This document shows, one piece after another, positions 26,291 through 35,070 of a DNA stretch of 64,000 bases; the stretch's first letter is position 1; each line of letters starts with the position of its first letter. The stretch covers positions 1 to 64,000 of the forward strand of contig CAWGGS010000078.1 in the NCBI GenBank assembly GCA_963822095.1, in the 5' to 3' direction. The notes below the pieces were generated by a model, which did not search any database, was not told the origin of the DNA, and saw nothing but the letters and a program-made list of their open reading frames with translations. This DNA is from CAWGGS01 sp963822095. GTDB taxonomy: Bacteria; Desulfobacterota; Desulfobulbia; Desulfobulbales; Desulfocapsaceae. The position numbers were made by a program, and so were the translations under genes.

Positions 26291-27061
26291 TTAAAAAGCC
26301 ATGGATGCGGTTACCCCGCCATACAAAAAGCTGGATTCATTGCTAAGGCTTGCGGCCTTGATGTAATCATCTGCTTTGTCGGAAAGCGGAAATGAGTAGG
26401 CTAACATTGGGCTTACGGTGAAATAGTCACCGACAGGTATGGTAAGTCCTGCGGATACCAGACCGTTATGGAGTGCGCGATATTTATTTCCCGGGTTGCC
26501 CACCTCTGCGAAATCACTGTCATCTGAGGCGTAATACGCTGCAGATGCTGCGAGGTCCAGGGTTATTTTGCCGGTAAGGTTGACCGAGTGGGAAACACCG
26601 ACATTGATGTACCAGGACGGCAGGCTGGCAATTTCCCGGTAGACTGTGATTGTCGGGCTCAGAAAGGTGTCTAGGCCCACCGAAACGAAGACTTCCTGTG
26701 AATCGGTAACCCCGTCAAGGCCGTAGTAGATATAGCCACCTGTTACGGTGGTCATGCCTACACTCTTCGAATAGGAAAGGGTTACGTCTGTTTCGTTGTA
26801 CTTGGCGCCATCATAGGCATCATTATCGGTATCGAGGTTTCCCCAGAGGTTCAAGCTCAGCCCTTTGTACCCCATGGTCATCGAGGGCTGGATCACAACG
26901 CTGTCCTTACTGAGTTCGAATCCCCTCCATATGTACTGGCTGAAGACGCCGACGGAGGCACTGGCTGTTGGTTTGTCGGCCTCCGCGGCATACACAAGTG
27001 TTTGGCCGGTCAATACTGCCGCGGCTGCGATGGCTATACACCAATTCATTTTTAGTTTCAT
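26291..27061 (-). CDS. TorF-family putative porin
   Basis: 256 residues from the ATG at 27059-27061; upstream AAAGGAG lies about 13 nt away and an in-frame TTG exists at 27091. A signal peptide (MNWCIAIAAAAVLTGQTLVYA-AE) precedes a beta-barrel: SASVGVFSQYIWRGFELS is the Gcw_chp/TorF signature, then LSLNLWGNLDTDND, TDVTLSYSKSVG and a terminal Phe (GVTASMAF). It belongs to the outer membrane. The substrate is unknown. Strong terminator downstream and AT-rich promoter region upstream. Confidence 0.85.
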   Translation of the reverse strand: MKLKMNWCIAIAAAAVLTGQTLVYAAEADKPTASASVGVFSQYIWRGFELSKDSVVIQPSMTMGYKGLSLNLWGNLDTDNDAYDGAKYNETDVTLSYSKSVGMTTVTGGYIYYGLDGVTDSQEVFVSVGLDTFLSPTITVYREIASLPSWYINVGVSHSVNLTGKITLDLAASAAYYASDDSDFAEVGNPGNKYRALHNGLVSAGLTIPVGDYFTVSPMLAYSFPLSDKADDYIKAASLSNESSFLYGGVTASMAF

Positions 27062-27984
27062 TTTCTTCTTCTTCGCTCCTTTTAAGATCAATTAATCGTA
27101 CGGGGTGACGATTCCCACTGGTCTTTTAGGCTTTTATGGCCCTCAAAACCGTAAGATCTCGCTGAAAACCAGGCTATCGACCGCTGAGTTGCCGATGGCC
27201 AAAAACTTTTGGGTTAGCATTAGCAAAGATCGAGCCATCTTGGTTTTTATATTAGAAATATAATTATATTAATGGAATATAAATAAAGGAGTGGGTTTGT
27301 GATCCGGGAATTTCCTGGTTATATTAACATAAATGTAAAACATGCAAAAACTAAGTTACGAATATGTTATCAATGGTGAATTTGAGAGAAGCTGGTTTGA
27401 CAAATTCGAAATTTCTTGCTGTTATCTTGAACGAAAATCCTCATTGTGCAAGAGGCTCGTATGATAACAGCCCGTTTGGGACAAAGTGGTATAATGCAAC
27501 CTATCCTTCATTATTGAGATCAAGCAGCCACGCCCGGTATTTCACACTCTACCATCAACGGGAGATGGTTGGTCTCTGTTCTCTCTGCCAAATCCAGCCC
27601 CTGGCTGGCAAGCAATTGCCTACAACTGAATTATTTTGTGAGAGGAGCAAAATCACAAATTGGAGAAACTCATCATCGGCTCTGTAATTTTTCCCAGTTG
27701 ATTATCTGCGGATATTCAGGGAAATATTATATAGCTTTATCGTATTAATCAAAGCCGTTGCGGATAAAAAGTTATAATACTCCACGTCTTGAGATGAACA
27801 AAAAGCTTCTAAATTATTTGTTGCTGCCTGTCGATAAAGAAGCATTATATATTTGCACATGGATGTCTGGGGTTCGCGGAACTTCAGCATGGTGGTCCTA
27901 ACATTACATCATTAGCCCCACGAGATAGGACATTGTGGGTTCTCCGAAAATCCCCCATATCCGGATTTTTTAAGAGATCTTAAA
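27062..27984. other. AT-rich intergenic region
   Basis: About 900 bp. A plus-strand frame at 27364-27687 (107 residues) and a minus-strand frame at 27702-27890 (62 residues) have no recognisable domain, weak ribosome sites and biased composition, and are not called as genes. The segment 27240-27300 is strongly AT-rich and is the likely promoter zone of the porin gene. Confidence 0.4.
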
Positions 27985-28599
27985 ATGACGACGATTAGAA
28001 GTATTTCAAACTCCACCCTGTCTCAACCCCTCGAGACAAAGAGCACCAACTATAGTAAAAGGCAGGTATCGGACCAGCAACCCCAGTCTATTCCCAGGCA
28101 AGGTGGGGGGATAATTAGTGCCATACAGGAGGCGCTTAATCAGATGGGGTTGAGCACGGATTCATCATCCACAATGGGTGGGGGGAAAAGCTCCGGAATT
28201 ACCAGTGCAACTGGAACAATCAATACATCCACTGCCCGGAAGGCGCTCTATAAATTTATGCATGACCTGTTCACGCTCATGCAGGAACGGTCGAATGCGA
28301 CAAGCAACATTGCAGCATACTCCCCTCCGATGACGGCATCAATCCAGGATATCATTCAGGCACTCCAAAGCAGTAGCAGCATAACCGGCAGTTATTCATC
28401 AAACACTGACGTCTTTTCTACTCAGACCAGTGCCCTGAACAATCTGAAATCGGATTTCCAGAGCCTGATTACTGCGATAGGGGGAGATTTCAGCACAGGA
28501 TCATCGTCGAAAAGTTTGTTCACATTTTTGCAAAATATTGAGGCCAACCTTAATCGGCAAGAAAGTCCTTCAATACACTTTATCAATACGATGGCATAA
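27985..28599 (+). CDS. Ser/Thr-rich protein of unknown function
   Basis: 204 residues, rich in Ser, Thr, Gln and Gly, with no signal peptide or membrane segment. A Gly/Ser stretch (about 36-75) is followed by a helical segment ARKALYKFMHDLFTLMQERS (about 85-104), then repeated short blocks and a C-terminal LFTFLQNIEANLNRQ...INTMA. I recall proteins with a similar FLQN(I/L).. NL ending in proteobacteria, but no function. The even reading frame and codon use support a real gene; the ribosome site is weak. It stands alone. Confidence 0.6.
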   Translation: MTTIRSISNSTLSQPLETKSTNYSKRQVSDQQPQSIPRQGGGIISAIQEALNQMGLSTDSSSTMGGGKSSGITSATGTINTSTARKALYKFMHDLFTLMQERSNATSNIAAYSPPMTASIQDIIQALQSSSSITGSYSSNTDVFSTQTSALNNLKSDFQSLITAIGGDFSTGSSSKSLFTFLQNIEANLNRQESPSIHFINTMA

Positions 28600-29131
28600 A
28601 ACGGTTTTGCTATTGGTTGGAACTCGATTGAGGGAAATGAGGCATAACTAAAGTTATTCTGAAGTATACAATATCTATTTATACGAAATATTTTCAGTCC
28701 AGGGTTCTCGTTCTTCGCACATCCGCCTGAAAATTTTTTTCTGCATCACTGTTGGTGTTTTGGTTACGAACGCTGTGGAATTTTCATGATGAACTCTCCA
28801 TGCAGGTGTACAAATTGATATGGATACTTCACGCTGTGTCTGGTGGTCTACTTGAGGATGCAGAGCTAGAAGGAAATTCTGTTCAACCAATTTGCTTTCT
28901 TACAATAATCAATGATACTATTGATCTGCGGATGTGTTATTATTAAATAATCCTTTTATGTTTAAGCAATCCTCTGATGCGATTTGAAAATATTCAAAAG
29001 ACCTTTCGATTTGGAATTTTGATATGTTTTTTAATCGCATTGTTGTATCGGGACATGCGAGAAATCCTGGGGTTTTAATTTACATCATTATCGTTACTGG
29101 AGATATTTATATCCATATAAAGGAGGAAAAC
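28600..29131. other. Intergenic upstream of dienelactone hydrolase
   Basis: 530 bp, AT-rich, no supported gene. It contains the presumed promoter of the downstream two-gene operon. Nothing else recognised. Confidence 0.4.
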
Positions 29132-29944
29132 ATGTCAATCAAAGGAAGTTGGATTACCTACGAAGACCAGACAGGTTATTTTGCCTATCCCGAGCATGCC
29201 TCTGAGCCGCTTCCGGCGATAATCGTTATTCAGGAAATAGGTGGAGTCAATGCTCATATCGAAGATGTAACCCGGCGTTTTGCGGCCGCTGGTTATGCAG
29301 CCCTTGCTCCTGATTTGTTTGCAGCAGGAGGGAAGAGACCCGAATACTTTACCCAACAGCGACTGGATAAGGCACTGGCATTCATTCGACAGTTGCCTCC
29401 CAATGTATGGCGCGATCCTGCGGATAGAGACGTGCATCTTGCCAGAATTCCGGATCCGGACCAGTCGGAGATCGCCGAGACCTGCGACCAAATGATTGAT
29501 GCGGTGAACAAGTTGTCGAAATTTGTACCTGCCTTGCAAAAGGCAGTTCGCCATCTGCGTACCGATGAGCTGATCACCAGGAATCAGAAAGTCGCCTGTG
29601 TTGGTTTCTGCATGGGCGGCGGACTTTCTGCGCTTCTTGCCTGCGAAGAGCCAGATCTTTCCGGAGCTGCGGTGTTTTATGGTATGACGCCCCCTGAAGA
29701 AAAAATTCCGGCGATATCCTGCCCAGTCATAGGATTTTACGGCGGTAACGACCAGCGAATCAATGTCGGCATTTCTCCATTTGAAGAGAAACTGCGCTCC
29801 ACCGGTAAAACATATGAGAATTATATCTACGATGGGGCAAACCACTCCTTTTTTAACGATGATGGTAAATCGTACAATGTCAGAGCGGTAAGAGATTCTT
29901 TCGTCCGTCTGTTGACTTTTTTTTATAAGACGCTTTCAGATTAA
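29132..29944 (+). CDS. Dienelactone hydrolase family protein
   Basis: 270 residues from the ATG at 29132, with a perfect AAGGAGG site just upstream; the longer frame from 29024 is rejected. Alpha/beta hydrolase: IIVIQEIGGVNAHIEDVTRRFAAAGYAALAPDLF is the family N-terminal block, VGFCMGGG (about 155) carries the nucleophile Cys, GGNDQRI the acid Asp and DGANHSFFND the His, so the triad is complete. It hydrolyses ester or lactone bonds of an unknown substrate. It is followed after 10 nt by a radical SAM maturase, in the same operon. Confidence 0.88.
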   Translation: MSIKGSWITYEDQTGYFAYPEHASEPLPAIIVIQEIGGVNAHIEDVTRRFAAAGYAALAPDLFAAGGKRPEYFTQQRLDKALAFIRQLPPNVWRDPADRDVHLARIPDPDQSEIAETCDQMIDAVNKLSKFVPALQKAVRHLRTDELITRNQKVACVGFCMGGGLSALLACEEPDLSGAAVFYGMTPPEEKIPAISCPVIGFYGGNDQRINVGISPFEEKLRSTGKTYENYIYDGANHSFFNDDGKSYNVRAVRDSFVRLLTFFYKTLSD

Positions 29945-29954
29945 GAGGTACTCG

Positions 29955-31103
29955 TTGGATCATTCGTACGAATGTCTGGTCATGGCAAAGCCCACGGGGC
30001 CGTCATGCAATATGCGCTGTACCTATTGCTATTATCGGGACAAAGAATCACTTTTTACCGATGGCCAGCTACGCATGGGAGATGAGCTTCTCAAACGCTA
30101 TATCTCACAGCGGTTTGCAGCCTCGCCGGGACCGGTAACGCATTTTGAGTGGCACGGGGGGGAGCCGACGCTTTTAGGGTGTGGGTATTTTCAGAGGATT
30201 GCCCTCCTGCAGAAATCCTGCAATCCGGATGGCCGGAGGGTGACAAACGGTCTTCAGACCAACGGACTCCTCCTGGATGAAAATTGGGCGGTATTCCTGG
30301 CAAAAGAGAGGTTTTCGGTGGGCCTTAGCCTGGACGGACCGAGCGATCTTCATGATATTTATAGGAAAACTGTCGATGGGAGCCCGACTCATTCTCGCGT
30401 GGTCGACGCCTTTAGACTGCTTGGAAGGTACGGCGTATTCTGTAATATCCTTTGTGTGGTTCATGCTGCCAATGCGCAAGAACCGGATAGAGTTTATGAT
30501 TTTTTCCACGGTTTGGGCGCGCGCTATATCCAATTTCTGCCGTTAGTCACTCAAGGGCAGGGGGATTCCACCAGTTTGTTTGCTGCCGACCCGGAGACGA
30601 TCGGTCGTTTTCTCTGCCGTATTTTCGACCGTTGGATTGCAGAGGATGTGGGAACGATCGTGATTCAGAACATCGATGAGGTCTTTCGACCTATCTATGG
30701 GGTGCCGCATGCCTTGTGCATCCACAGAGAAACCTGCGGAAATGTTGCTGTTCTGGAACATGATGGCAGTTTCTACGCCTGTGATCACTTTGTCCTGCCC
30801 GAATATCGAATTGGCAATATTCAGGATTTTGATCTCGTCGATCTGGTCTCAAATTCTCGAATGCGCCACTTCGGTAGAGCAAAAAAGGATGCGCTGCCAC
30901 AATGCTGTCGGGAGTGTGATGTGCAGGACATGTGCAACGGAGGTTGCCCCAAAGATCGGATAGTTACGGTTCCCGGCGATAATCAACGCCTGAACTTTTT
31001 ATGTCCTGCCTATAAAACCTTTTTTGCTCATTCCAGACCAGCCCTGACACGAATTGCCGACCATTTGAAGGCTGGAAACCCCCTCAAGGCATTTCGCCTG
31101 TAA
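29955..31103 (+). CDS. Anaerobic sulfatase-maturase-type radical SAM enzyme
   Basis: 382 residues starting at TTG 29955, supported by AGAGG 7 nt upstream, directly after the previous stop. The radical SAM CxxxCxxC is CNMRCTYC (about 18-25), followed by FEWHGGEPTLLG. C-terminal SPASM-type Cys clusters include CGNVAVLEHDGSFYACDHFV and CCRECDVQDMCNGGCPKDRI. This is the anSME pattern: such enzymes convert an active-site Cys or Ser of sulfatases to formylglycine. No sulfatase gene is visible in the window, so the client is elsewhere or different. A start at a downstream ATG (residue 10) would still keep all motifs. Confidence 0.87.
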   Translation: MDHSYECLVMAKPTGPSCNMRCTYCYYRDKESLFTDGQLRMGDELLKRYISQRFAASPGPVTHFEWHGGEPTLLGCGYFQRIALLQKSCNPDGRRVTNGLQTNGLLLDENWAVFLAKERFSVGLSLDGPSDLHDIYRKTVDGSPTHSRVVDAFRLLGRYGVFCNILCVVHAANAQEPDRVYDFFHGLGARYIQFLPLVTQGQGDSTSLFAADPETIGRFLCRIFDRWIAEDVGTIVIQNIDEVFRPIYGVPHALCIHRETCGNVAVLEHDGSFYACDHFVLPEYRIGNIQDFDLVDLVSNSRMRHFGRAKKDALPQCCRECDVQDMCNGGCPKDRIVTVPGDNQRLNFLCPAYKTFFAHSRPALTRIADHLKAGNPLKAFRL

Positions 31104-31685
31104 GCGGATCCTCTGAAAATCGTGGTTACGGTCAAAAAAACGTTTCCATGATAGGGGCTGCAATTTCCCGATGACGAATGTTTGGTCTACAGAAATCTTG
31201 CATTGGATTTTTAGCCCGGGTTTCTCATCAGTTTAGGCGGTGTCAGGTTCAAAGCTTTTGGCAATGGATTATACAGGCTATGTCCATTGCTAAAAGACTG
31301 AAGAAGATGGTAGCACATGGTCTGACCTTTGTTGAACACTGTGTGAATTTGGCAGAGCAGTTGTTTTCAAAAAAAGTTTTTCTTCTCTTTGGCTCCAGCC
31401 CAATTGGCACAGTTTTCATGGGAAATCTGGGGTAGACTATACGGCACCTTTTAAAAAAAGACAGATTGCCTCAGTCAATATTTATCAGCAAAAGAGTTTC
31501 TCTTGTAATAATTTGTGAGAGAAATGTCAGTTTTCACGGATATATTTCGTCAGCTTTTTCGGTAGCTGAAGGGAAGAGAGGCAGAAAAAGTGGCGAATGG
31601 ACCTTCATGTCACTTTGGTACCAATTAACCAACCCATTTGATCTTGTTGAAAAGAAAACATGTTCACAGAAGACTGTTTTTTTAT
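31104..31685. other. Intergenic region before MITE copy B
   Basis: 580 bp with short open frames at 31178-31435 and 31466-31738 that lack known domains and ribosome sites. The low coding signal and the adjoining insertion suggest decayed sequence. Nothing identified. Confidence 0.4.
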
Positions 31686-31950
31686 GGCTCATCCGGTTAT
31701 TGCGTACTTTGGAAAAGTTGAAAGAATTAACCCGGTAGAGATCATCGCTTTCGGTCGCCGCCCTGCGGCCTTATCGCCTGGGAACCACGGCTGACAGACA
31801 GGCCGTCCCTGGCCTGCTGTCAGTTGCGGACGTCCTATCCGCAACCCTCCGGGCCTGGTATGCTTCCCAGTCGGGCCTTCGTGATGCGCCCGCAAACGAT
31901 GATCTCCACCTCTTTGGGTTATAGAAAAGTACGCTTTAGTCGGATGAACC
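31686..31950. mobile_element. 265-bp palindromic MITE-like element, copy B
   Basis: Same element as copy A, in the same orientation. Flanked by a perfect 8-bp direct repeat TTTTTTAT (31678-31685 and 31951-31958). Inner hairpins: CTGACAG at 31791-31797 with CTGTCAG at 31817-31823, enclosing CAGGCC/GGCCTG; and GTTGCGGA 31823-31830 with TCCGCAAC 31838-31845. Outer arms pair along almost the full length. Confidence 0.85.
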
Positions 31951-32354
31951 TTTTTTATTGATTTTTGACGCAATTTCTTGTCGGGGATCCAAAATATATA
32001 GTATGAAACCAAGCTGTCCTGCGTGTAAAAGGACGGAGAAAATTCTTGCGAAAGTTATCTGCAAAAAGTGACTCACACTCGTATAGAATCTAAGAGGAGA
32101 ACAACGATAGAGACATGAAACCGTTAAAACAGCCTTTTTTAGTGGGTATAGGTTTAATAAAATAGAAATATAGGGCATATTTTTTGGATTTGTCGGTAAA
32201 AAGGATTTATAATTTCCACAAATTTAAAAAGTTGTATCCAAACAGCTTGGCCGGACCGAAGCGGTTGGCCACAACGAAATATGAAAGCTCAGTAATTCGG
32301 CATGGTAAAGCCGGTATAAAAAGAGACTTTCATATCAAATGAAAGGAGAGAGAA
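31951..32354. other. AT-rich 5' region of outer-membrane gene
   Basis: No gene in 400 bp. The right part holds leader-type repeat copy 2 (32245-32340). The left part is AT-rich and shows nothing specific. Confidence 0.4.
32245..32340 (+). repeat. Leader-type repeat, copy 2 (upstream of outer-membrane gene)
   Basis: Blocks in order: TTGGCCGGACC, GGCCACAACGAAATATGAA, GCTC, TTCGGCATGG and tail GAGACTTTCATATCAAAT. It ends 14 bp before the start codon at 32355, so the tail adjoins the ribosome site. Confidence 0.65.
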
Positions 32355-33293
32355 ATGTTGAAAAACAGATGGATGATACTGCTCGTGATGTGTTTCGTTG
32401 CGGGCTATGTATCAACTGCTTCGGCAGCCATGACATTGAAAAAGGTCGGGATAAGTCCGTTTTATAAACCACCGTTGACATCCGAGGCCGATCTGCGGAC
32501 AATGGTAAAGACCAGGGGCGCGGATTTGAAGACTGGATTTGAAAAGGCCGGATATCCGGAAGTGTATCCGGCCTTTATGGAACAGTTCCCAACTGTTCCC
32601 ATTGAGGCCACAACCCTGCAACAAGGGGAGACGGTAAAATGGATGCTGTTCAAGAAGAATGGAAAAGGCATGGTCAAAGTGGCAAAAGACGTGACCTGGG
32701 GCGGGAAGTCCCCCCTCCAGGTGTACCGTTTTTACGTCACCTATGACGGGAAAAAATATGAATTCGTCGTTCCCGGTAAATGCGGCAACCTTTCATTGAA
32801 AGGTGTGGAGATGCTTCCGCCTCCTGCCAAACCGGTGCCGGTCGTTGCACCTCCTGTTAAAGAGCCGGTAACGGTAGCGCCCAAAAAAGGTGGGCTTGTA
32901 GTGGATGCGGGTTACGCTCGTCAAATAGATCCGGGCAATTACCTTTTTGGAAGAGTGGGATACGAATATCCACTGGCAAATAATGTCTATATCCTGGGGC
33001 TGGTTGGAGGGTACGGACATGTGGAAGGAGAGGACGGGGAAAGCGCCTTTGTCGCCGATGCTCTTTTGGAATACCGATGGACCAGGATCTCTGTTGGACT
33101 GGGAGCGGGCTATTGGTCGGGAGACGGCGGTAACATGGATTTGATTGCCGACCTGGGATATCGTCTGTCACTCGATGAAAACAGCTTGCTCGGCAAGACA
33201 TCCCTGTTCATGGAAGTCAGAACCCCAAGCGATAAGCTTGACAGCATCAGAGATGATGGGAAAGTCGGTCTTGGGTTGCGCTTCAGATTTTAG
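32355..33293 (+). CDS. Secreted outer-membrane beta-barrel protein
   Basis: 312 residues. The signal peptide (about 1-24) ends STASA-AM. Residues 25-155 form a small periplasmic domain (ISPFYKPPLTSEADLRTMV...), then a Pro/Val-rich linker PPPAKPVPVVAPPVKEP, and a C-terminal barrel-like domain from about 180 with alternating strands ending GLGLRFRF (terminal Phe). Outer-membrane location is inferred from the signal, strands and final aromatic. AAAGGAGAG lies just upstream. Function unknown. A strong terminator follows. Confidence 0.75.
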   Translation: MLKNRWMILLVMCFVAGYVSTASAAMTLKKVGISPFYKPPLTSEADLRTMVKTRGADLKTGFEKAGYPEVYPAFMEQFPTVPIEATTLQQGETVKWMLFKKNGKGMVKVAKDVTWGGKSPLQVYRFYVTYDGKKYEFVVPGKCGNLSLKGVEMLPPPAKPVPVVAPPVKEPVTVAPKKGGLVVDAGYARQIDPGNYLFGRVGYEYPLANNVYILGLVGGYGHVEGEDGESAFVADALLEYRWTRISVGLGAGYWSGDGGNMDLIADLGYRLSLDENSLLGKTSLFMEVRTPSDKLDSIRDDGKVGLGLRFRF

Positions 33294-33331
33294 GTATCTG
33301 CATTCGTTTTGTAAAGAGATTCTGTTCGTTT

Positions 33332-33368
33332 AAAAAGGGGCCTGCCGGGAAACCGGCTGGCCCCTTTT
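33332..33368 (+). terminator. Rho-independent terminator
   Basis: GGGGCC...GGCCCC stem with inner CCGG/CCGG around GAAA, followed by TTTT; the upstream A-run would extend the stem. MITE copy C is inserted directly at its T-tract. Confidence 0.85.
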
Positions 33369-33629
33369 GGGCTCATCCAGATTAATTGTACTTTCAAAAG
33401 GCTGTAATTAATGAGATGGTGAAATTCATCGCTTCCAGACACTGCTCTCCGGCCTTATCGTCTGTACACCACGGCTGACGGAGGCCGTCCCTGGCCTGCT
33501 GTCAGTTGCGGACGTCCTGTCCGTAAACCTGCTTGCCTTTGTGAATTCCCAGGCGGGCCTCCGCGATGGGTCCTCCAGCGATAAATTTCGCCTCCCGCGA
33601 TATAGAAGGGTACGCTCAATTCGGAAGCC
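33369..33629. mobile_element. 261-bp palindromic MITE-like element, copy C (diverged)
   Basis: Begins GGGCTCATCC and ends CGGAAGCC; flanked by perfect 8-bp direct repeats CCCCTTTT (33361-33368 and 33630-33637). The centre (CCACGGCTGAC to GTTGCGGACGTCC) is nearly identical to A and B, while the arms differ. Arm changes are matched on both sides: GAGATCATCG of A/B becomes GAAATTCATCG on the left and its partner becomes GAAATTTATCG on the right. The stem is thus preserved. Confidence 0.78.
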
Positions 33630-33731
33630 CCCCTTTTTAGGTTCTAGCCACTTGCCATGGTACATCACGGATCCGGATAAGGGCGTAACCATATCACCTT
33701 AAGATTGTGAACAGGAAAGGATCTGAAAAGG

Positions 33732-34766
33732 TCAAGAATCTACTTTTTTACAGAATATACAGTAAAGGGTCGCGCAAAAGCCGAGTGAGTAGTTGATGAT
33801 TTGGCTGAGCAGGTGGAGCAGGAAAACGGCTATAGCTGCATTGGAAAGGGTATATCCCGCCGAGGAAAGCATCCAGGTGGCGCCCATTTCATACGAGCCG
33901 AATCCCATAAAGGTCGGGATAGGCATGCTGGCTGCAACTTCGCCGGTTATCAGCGAGAAAAAAAGATCGTCGAGCTGTCGATGGGCAACGGGAGCAAAGC
34001 CCGCCGTCAGAATCGTATAGAGGAGGAAAAACAGGCCGGCATATTTAAAGAAGCGCACACAGAGGGAAAAAAGAAAAGTTTGCAGTAAGACACCGTTATC
34101 GCGAATGTGGGTGATGGAAGCCCAGGTTTCCTCAAAGAGTCGCAGGAAGGCTTGGACGTGTTTGTACCTCCGAAATCCGGAAAATAGTGATTCAACAAGG
34201 TTGAGCACCCAGCCGACACCGAAAAAGAGCAGAACAAGTCCTACACAAACGATTGCAGCCAGAAAGGCCAGGAGAATGAGCAGAGGCCTTGAAGGCTGTC
34301 CGAAAAGCATACCTATTCCCCCTATAACAAACACCAGGGAGGTTAAGGCCACAAGATCGAAAGCAAAGGAGATCGAAAGTGAGGACAGTCCATGGGCAAG
34401 TCGGGTTCCCAAAACCCTTTTGAGCAGGATAAGATACGAGGCCTCGCCGAGACGTGAAGGCAACATGTCGACAAACATATTGCGCGAGAGTGTCAAGAAA
34501 AACATGGGGAGAATCGGGATGGTTCCCGGATTTTCCATTCCGGTGTGCAGGAGCAATCGGTACCGAAGTGTCCGAAACCACACATGGCCCAATGTGCAGG
34601 CTATATACGGAAGAACGGCCCAGGTCGGGATTTTCTCGGCAATGGTCAGAATATCCTGGATAACCAACTCCGCCGGCCGTTTTTCCAGCATGGAGAACAG
34701 AATCCATAACAGAAGCAGAGAGATTGCAATCGAGAGGAGAATTCGTAAGAATAGTCGAAGTCGCAT
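33732..34766 (-). CDS. UPF0104/lysylphosphatidylglycerol synthase-type flippase domain protein
   Basis: 344 residues from the ATG at 34764-34766 (MRLRLFLRILLS); an in-frame upstream start at 34793 is possible. About eight transmembrane helices. Family blocks: FRTLRYRLLL, NMFVDMLPSRLGEASYLILLKRVLG near 100-125, and PIPTFMGFGSYEMGATWML near 285-303. Such proteins move lipids or glycolipids across the inner membrane, as in the MprF flippase part; no synthase domain is present here. The minus-strand leader-type repeat copy 3 lies 200 bp upstream. Confidence 0.82.
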   Translation of the reverse strand: MRLRLFLRILLSIAISLLLLWILFSMLEKRPAELVIQDILTIAEKIPTWAVLPYIACTLGHVWFRTLRYRLLLHTGMENPGTIPILPMFFLTLSRNMFVDMLPSRLGEASYLILLKRVLGTRLAHGLSSLSISFAFDLVALTSLVFVIGGIGMLFGQPSRPLLILLAFLAAIVCVGLVLLFFGVGWVLNLVESLFSGFRRYKHVQAFLRLFEETWASITHIRDNGVLLQTFLFSLCVRFFKYAGLFFLLYTILTAGFAPVAHRQLDDLFFSLITGEVAASMPIPTFMGFGSYEMGATWMLSSAGYTLSNAAIAVFLLHLLSQIINYSLGFCATLYCIFCKKVDS

Positions 34767-34965
34767 AGTTTTTGGATTCTGTGTGCCACACAAACAGGTG
34801 CTGGATTGACGGGATCGGCCGACAGCCAGGTGGTGACAAGGGGCCTTTCTCTCTTGGCATGATTGTCTATCCTGCTCTATTAAACGCGACAGGTTTCAGA
34901 AATGAGCCAATAAAAGAGAACAGCACCTCGGATCTCGATATATACAGCCTTGGCTTCAAACAGGT

Positions 34966-35070
34966 TTTACATGAAAGACTCCCAGGGTTGGCAGCCTTGT
35001 CATGCCGGAGTGATGAGCTTTCAAATGTGGTTTCAACCAGTCGGTCGGGTCCAGTCATGCCGGCTATGCA
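34966..35070 (-). repeat. Leader-type repeat, copy 3 (upstream of flippase gene)
   Basis: Minus-strand copy: head GCATAGCCGGCATGACTGG, then TGAAAGCTC, CTCCGGCATGACAAGG and tail GGGAGTCTTTCATGTAAAA. The head overlaps the stop codon (TAG) of the superoxide reductase gene by a few bases. Confidence 0.65.

Noticed and set aside
27364..27687. 107-residue plus-strand frame
   Set aside because: Weak start, no domain, AT-rich composition; not supported as a gene.
16418..33629. 265-bp palindromes considered as integron attC sites
   Set aside because: They lack the RYYYAAC/GTTRRRY core pair, show 8-bp target duplications, and there is no integrase or cassette structure.
34105..34809. 234-residue plus-strand frame
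   Set aside because: Antisense of the flippase gene, biased composition.
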